Source: Candidatus Pacearchaeota archaeon
Lineage (GTDB): Archaea > Nanobdellota > Nanobdellia > Pacearchaeales > GW2011-AR1
Direction: 5' to 3'
DNA: 6,231 bases
NCBI GenBank assembly: GCA_014728565.1
Contig: WJLK01000085.1
Coordinates: 1 to 6,231, forward strand
The translations under genes and the position numbers were made by a program. Positions 3,287-6,231 of this stretch are shown one piece after another. Position 1 is the first letter of the stretch. The number at the start of each line of letters is the position of its first letter. Below the pieces are notes generated by a model. The model was not told where the DNA came from and searched no databases. It saw only the letters and a program-made list of their open reading frames with translations.

Positions 3287-6112
3287 ATGAAAAAAGAGTG
3301 TAATGTAATGATATTAAGTGTAGTCTTTTTATTTCTTGTAATAAGCATTGGTTTTGTAAGTGCTGCTTCTGGAGTATGGGTTTATGTTGATGGAAAAGAG
3401 GATGTTCCTGATAACTGTTGTAATTCTGATAATGACTGTTGCCAGGATAATCACTGTCTCTCAAACAAGGATGGAACTATGGATTGTGAGGAATTATGTA
3501 ATAAATATGATTATGGACCACCTACATCTGATAAAAAAGGAAGGATTTGTAGATCAGGAGAAAATGATCCATGTCCAACTTTTGGTAGTCCTAATAAAGG
3601 AGGTACAGAAATTACAAAAAGCAGTAGTAGAGGTGATGATGATAGAAGTGGTGATACTTATTATTGCTGGCGTTCAGGACAGAAAAAAGACTATGATGAT
3701 GGAGATCGTTTATGGGCATGTTATTGTGAGCCTGGGTGTATTCCTCTAACTTCTGAAGATTGTTCTGATCTTGGATATGAATGCGGAGGTCCTTATGATG
3801 ATGGATGTGAAGGTGTATTTAATTGTGGAACATGTGATTCTGGTTATACATGCAATTCATCAGGAAAGTGTAAAATTATAAGCAGTTGTGAGGAATCTCA
3901 GAGAATAATGAAACTTCAGAGTACAGAAAGTTCTAAAGGAGCTCTATGGAACTATCCTGATTATAATGTTGATATATGCTATGATGATATTTTTGGAGAA
4001 ACCTATAATAAAGCTGACCCTCATGGATGCAGAGGAAACATGAATAATCCTAGTAATACTGTTGTATGGTTAGAGAGTTTTAATAACTCCCTAGCATCAA
4101 CTCAGAAGGAAGAGGATTATGATGTTCCAGTTTGTTACGGTGATATGATTTGCAGATATACCACTGATAGCTGTTCATCTAATGAAGAAGTAGTTTTAAA
4201 ATTATCTGAAACAACAGATGCCCTGATGTCTAACAGAAGTGGGAGTTATCCTTTAAAAATATGCTGCAAGTTAACAAGTTTAGAAGAAATTTACTGGACA
4301 GATAATAACAATACTAAATTAGGAACATATGATCCTGTTAATTTAAAGGACCTAGTCAGAGTTGTTGTTAGAGGACAGGGATTGAAAAGTGGTGAATTAA
4401 ATATAAAAATTAAAAAGAAAGAGGAATTACTAGGAATTGACTGGTTAAGTCCCGATCCTATCATAGCTGAGACATCAGAAAAGGGCTACTTAAAATGGAG
4501 AGCAGGAGAAAATCAGAGTGGGAATTTTTCATCAGGACTTTATTATTCTATAGTGGAGATAAATGGAATTGAAAAAAGCACAGAAGATAATCCTGAGCCT
4601 TATAAATATCTAAATGTTTTGAATGAAGAAAATAACAAACCTCCTAGCATACATATATTTAATCTCACAAACAGAGGTATTTATTTTCTTAAAGAACAAA
4701 TAAATTTTACATTAATCGCAAGTGATCCAGATGATGATTTTAATTACACCTGGGATTTAGGTAATGGAGTTAAAAAAACAGGAGATAGTATTAACTGGGG
4801 AAATCTTAGTTTTATATATGATTATGATGAGGTTGATGAGTTAGGACAGAAAAATATAATTGTAGAGGCAGTTGATGAGAGAGGTGCAAAAAGTAGAGAT
4901 GCTGTTTCAATACTTATTGTTAATTCAAGTTATGTCCTAGCATATATAGATGAGCCAGGGTGGAAAGAACATATAGATTCTCATAAAGTAGATTTTGATG
5001 CTAGTGGAACATATGCTGTTGATACATCATGGTTATCAGGAGGAGAATTAAACATAGAGTGTATTGCAGGGAATTGTCCAACAGAATCTGCAGGATGCCC
5101 TCAGGGTTATGCTTTCACATGTCCAATACCTGTTCAAAATACTCCTCAGGGTTATGATGATTTATATTTTGAATGGATTTTTGATAATAATCCTAACATG
5201 AAAATTAGTGGATTTGGATTAGTTACTCATACGAGGGCTTTTGGACAGGTTGGGAATCATGAAGTCAATCTTACTGTAAATGACAGTGCAAAAACTCATG
5301 CTGAGTTTAGTCTTCATTTTTCTTTTCCAGCATGTGGTGATTGTCCTGATGACTGGCCTGGTACTAGTGATTCATGCTGGTGGGAGGATGATGGACTCAC
5401 TGTTATTAATTCAACAGGAGATTGTTGGAGGGAATATGGAGTATCAAAATCCAACAGAGAGAGAAAACAACAATCCTGTTGTCCTGATATTTCTGGAGTA
5501 GAATATACTTGTGATAATGATACAGGTTCTGATACTTATGGAATGTGTTTAGGGAATGTAAATCCTGAACCTAGTCCTTATTGCTCAGCCTATGATGGTG
5601 ATGAAAATAGTTGTTCAAATCCTGATAACTGGAATGTTGCAGTTGATTACTATGAGTCACTGCCTGCAGATGAACGCATATACTGTGATTCAAGTGATCC
5701 CAGAAGTTCATGGATTGATTCTTCAGATGACTGCACATACTGGTATGAATGTGGCTGCAGATATGATTCAGAATCAAGCAATTGTAGTCAATTTAAAGAA
5801 CTTCATAAGGATTGCGGAACAAATGGAGTTAATACTATAGGAAGATGCATATATAAAACAACTTTTGATGATAGCAGATGTGATGTAACAGGATTTATGG
5901 AAGAGATAATAAATTATCAATGGATAGGGGACTCTGAAGACAGGCCTCTTGGATGTCCTATAGATCCAGCAAGATATCAGAAACCTTGTGTTGATTCAGT
6001 GAGATTGAGTTTTTTCACATTGTTTAATTTTGTAATGGCATTGATGTCTATCAGCATGATTTATTATCTTATTTTTATAACATCTAAAAAGAAATCTGGA
6101 CAATGTTTATAA
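3287..6112 (+). CDS. Large exported Cys-rich, Ig/PKD-domain surface protein with C-terminal membrane anchor
   Basis: The 941-residue product starts with a Sec-type signal peptide (hydrophobic core about 7-24, probable cleavage after VSA at 24-26) and ends with one membrane helix (about 908-931) and the short basic tail SKKKSGQCL, so most of it faces outward. Regions in order: a Cys-rich part (44-201) closing with a C-G-G-P-Y-D-D-G-C knot-like unit and CGTCDSGYTC; three related units (about 205-232, 257-284, 301-327), each a strand pattern ending in ICY, VCY or ICC; an Ig-like part beginning YWTD (336-445); a PKD domain (452-545) with YTWDLGNG and a final VEAVDERGA; a second PKD-like part (550-680) with a Cys-containing insert at 592-612; and a second Cys-rich part (683-901). 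There are about 54 cysteines, none between 328 and 591, and over a dozen N-x-S/T sequons (for example 316, 409, 459, 473, 486, 546, 661, 744). PKD and Ig folds usually mediate adhesion or surface-layer contacts; an envelope or host-contact role is inference. No catalytic motif is visible. Confidence 0.88.
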   Translation: MKKECNVMILSVVFLFLVISIGFVSAASGVWVYVDGKEDVPDNCCNSDNDCCQDNHCLSNKDGTMDCEELCNKYDYGPPTSDKKGRICRSGENDPCPTFGSPNKGGTEITKSSSRGDDDRSGDTYYCWRSGQKKDYDDGDRLWACYCEPGCIPLTSEDCSDLGYECGGPYDDGCEGVFNCGTCDSGYTCNSSGKCKIISSCEESQRIMKLQSTESSKGALWNYPDYNVDICYDDIFGETYNKADPHGCRGNMNNPSNTVVWLESFNNSLASTQKEEDYDVPVCYGDMICRYTTDSCSSNEEVVLKLSETTDALMSNRSGSYPLKICCKLTSLEEIYWTDNNNTKLGTYDPVNLKDLVRVVVRGQGLKSGELNIKIKKKEELLGIDWLSPDPIIAETSEKGYLKWRAGENQSGNFSSGLYYSIVEINGIEKSTEDNPEPYKYLNVLNEENNKPPSIHIFNLTNRGIYFLKEQINFTLIASDPDDDFNYTWDLGNGVKKTGDSINWGNLSFIYDYDEVDELGQKNIIVEAVDERGAKSRDAVSILIVNSSYVLAYIDEPGWKEHIDSHKVDFDASGTYAVDTSWLSGGELNIECIAGNCPTESAGCPQGYAFTCPIPVQNTPQGYDDLYFEWIFDNNPNMKISGFGLVTHTRAFGQVGNHEVNLTVNDSAKTHAEFSLHFSFPACGDCPDDWPGTSDSCWWEDDGLTVINSTGDCWREYGVSKSNRERKQQSCCPDISGVEYTCDNDTGSDTYGMCLGNVNPEPSPYCSAYDGDENSCSNPDNWNVAVDYYESLPADERIYCDSSDPRSSWIDSSDDCTYWYECGCRYDSESSNCSQFKELHKDCGTNGVNTIGRCIYKTTFDDSRCDVTGFMEEIINYQWIGDSEDRPLGCPIDPARYQKPCVDSVRLSFFTLFNFVMALMSISMIYYLIFITSKKKSGQCL

Positions 6113-6114
6113 AC
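6106..6114 (+). promoter_or_regulatory. TATA box overlapping the stop codon of the preceding gene
   Basis: TTTATAAAC includes the TAA stop (6110-6112) of the large gene. It begins 35 bases before the ATG at 6141, giving a leader of a few bases; CTTATATTC at 6114-6122 is an alternative box at 26 bases. Which one is used cannot be decided from the sequence. Confidence 0.35.
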
Positions 6115-6140
6115 TTATATTCTCTTTATAAAATGAAAAA

Positions 6141-6231
6141 ATGAGGGTAAATTTAGGGGTCTTATTAGTAATTTTAATTTTATTTGAAATTTCTTTTGTT
6201 ACAGGACAGTTTTGTTCTGATAGTCAGACAA
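6141..6231 (+). CDS. Start of another exported protein, cut by the window end
   Basis: Only 30 residues are visible. They form a typical signal peptide: MRVN, a hydrophobic core rich in Leu/Ile/Val (about 5-15), then a polar stretch with likely processing near SFVTG (18-22), followed by QFCSDSQT, which begins with a Cys like other secreted proteins of this type. The gene follows the large surface protein by 28 bases on the same strand and may share its role in the envelope; a TATA-like element at its front suggests separate transcription is possible. An upstream ATG at 6133 reads only MKK before a stop and is not the start. Confidence 0.7.
   Translation, partial: MRVNLGVLLVILILFEISFVTGQFCSDSQT

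Noticed and set aside
3270..3464. 64-codon open frame on the minus strand over the start of the large gene
   Set aside because: It lies opposite the well-supported signal peptide region, has a His/Gln-rich composition typical of the antisense of Cys/Asn-rich coding sequence, and lacks its own promoter.
3360..3749. 129-codon open frame in another frame inside the large gene
   Set aside because: Met/Val/Ile-rich low-complexity product, as expected when Asp/Gly/Asn-rich coding DNA is read out of frame; no promoter or start signal.
5280..5840. Further open frames of 68-82 codons on both strands inside the 3' part of the large gene
   Set aside because: They are out-of-frame readings of the Cys-rich coding region with skewed composition (Met/Ile/Val or His/Ser runs).
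6086..6112. C-terminal SKKKSGQCL as a lipidation or sorting signal
   Set aside because: The Cys is the second-to-last residue on the cytoplasmic side and fits no prenylation or sortase motif; basic residues after the helix are simply the usual stop-transfer tail.

Overview
The window looks like a piece of a small-genome, AT-rich archaeal chromosome, most likely a DPANN lineage of the Woesearchaeota/Pacearchaeota kind. This rests on three things. It carries the archaeal-type RNA ligase RtcB together with its cofactor archease. Almost every gene has a TATA-like box about 28-29 bases before its ATG and no room for a ribosome binding site, which is the pattern of leaderless archaeal mRNAs. It also carries large secreted Cys-rich/PKD proteins and a pilin-like membrane protein of styles I associate with DPANN genomes. 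The lineage call is inference; the gene identities of archease and RtcB are secure.

Layout. Bases 1-140 hold no convincing gene but contain a run of hairpins and a 12-base direct repeat, a candidate structured RNA or dispersed repeat. A short pilin-like membrane protein follows (170-568). Bases 569-951 hold what looks like the remains of a gene: one reading frame (588-908) with protein-like composition, one internal TAA, no usable start, and a good TATA box in front. Archease (952-1392) comes next, then a small convergent gene of unknown function on the minus strand (1389-1742), then RtcB (1814-3232). The right half is one 941-residue exported, Cys-rich, Ig/PKD-type surface protein anchored by a C-terminal membrane helix (3287-6112). 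The window ends inside the signal peptide of another exported protein (from 6141).

How the parts relate. Archease and RtcB form one functional unit (tRNA splicing and RNA repair by 3'-5' ligation), but here they are not an operon: an antisense gene sits between them and each has its own promoter. The pilin-like protein, the big surface protein and the next gene all belong to the cell envelope. Each gene seems to be transcribed alone. I see no CRISPR array, tRNA, rRNA, transposase or phage gene. The main open questions are the hairpin region, the decayed gene, the gene inserted between archease and RtcB, and the architecture of the large surface protein.
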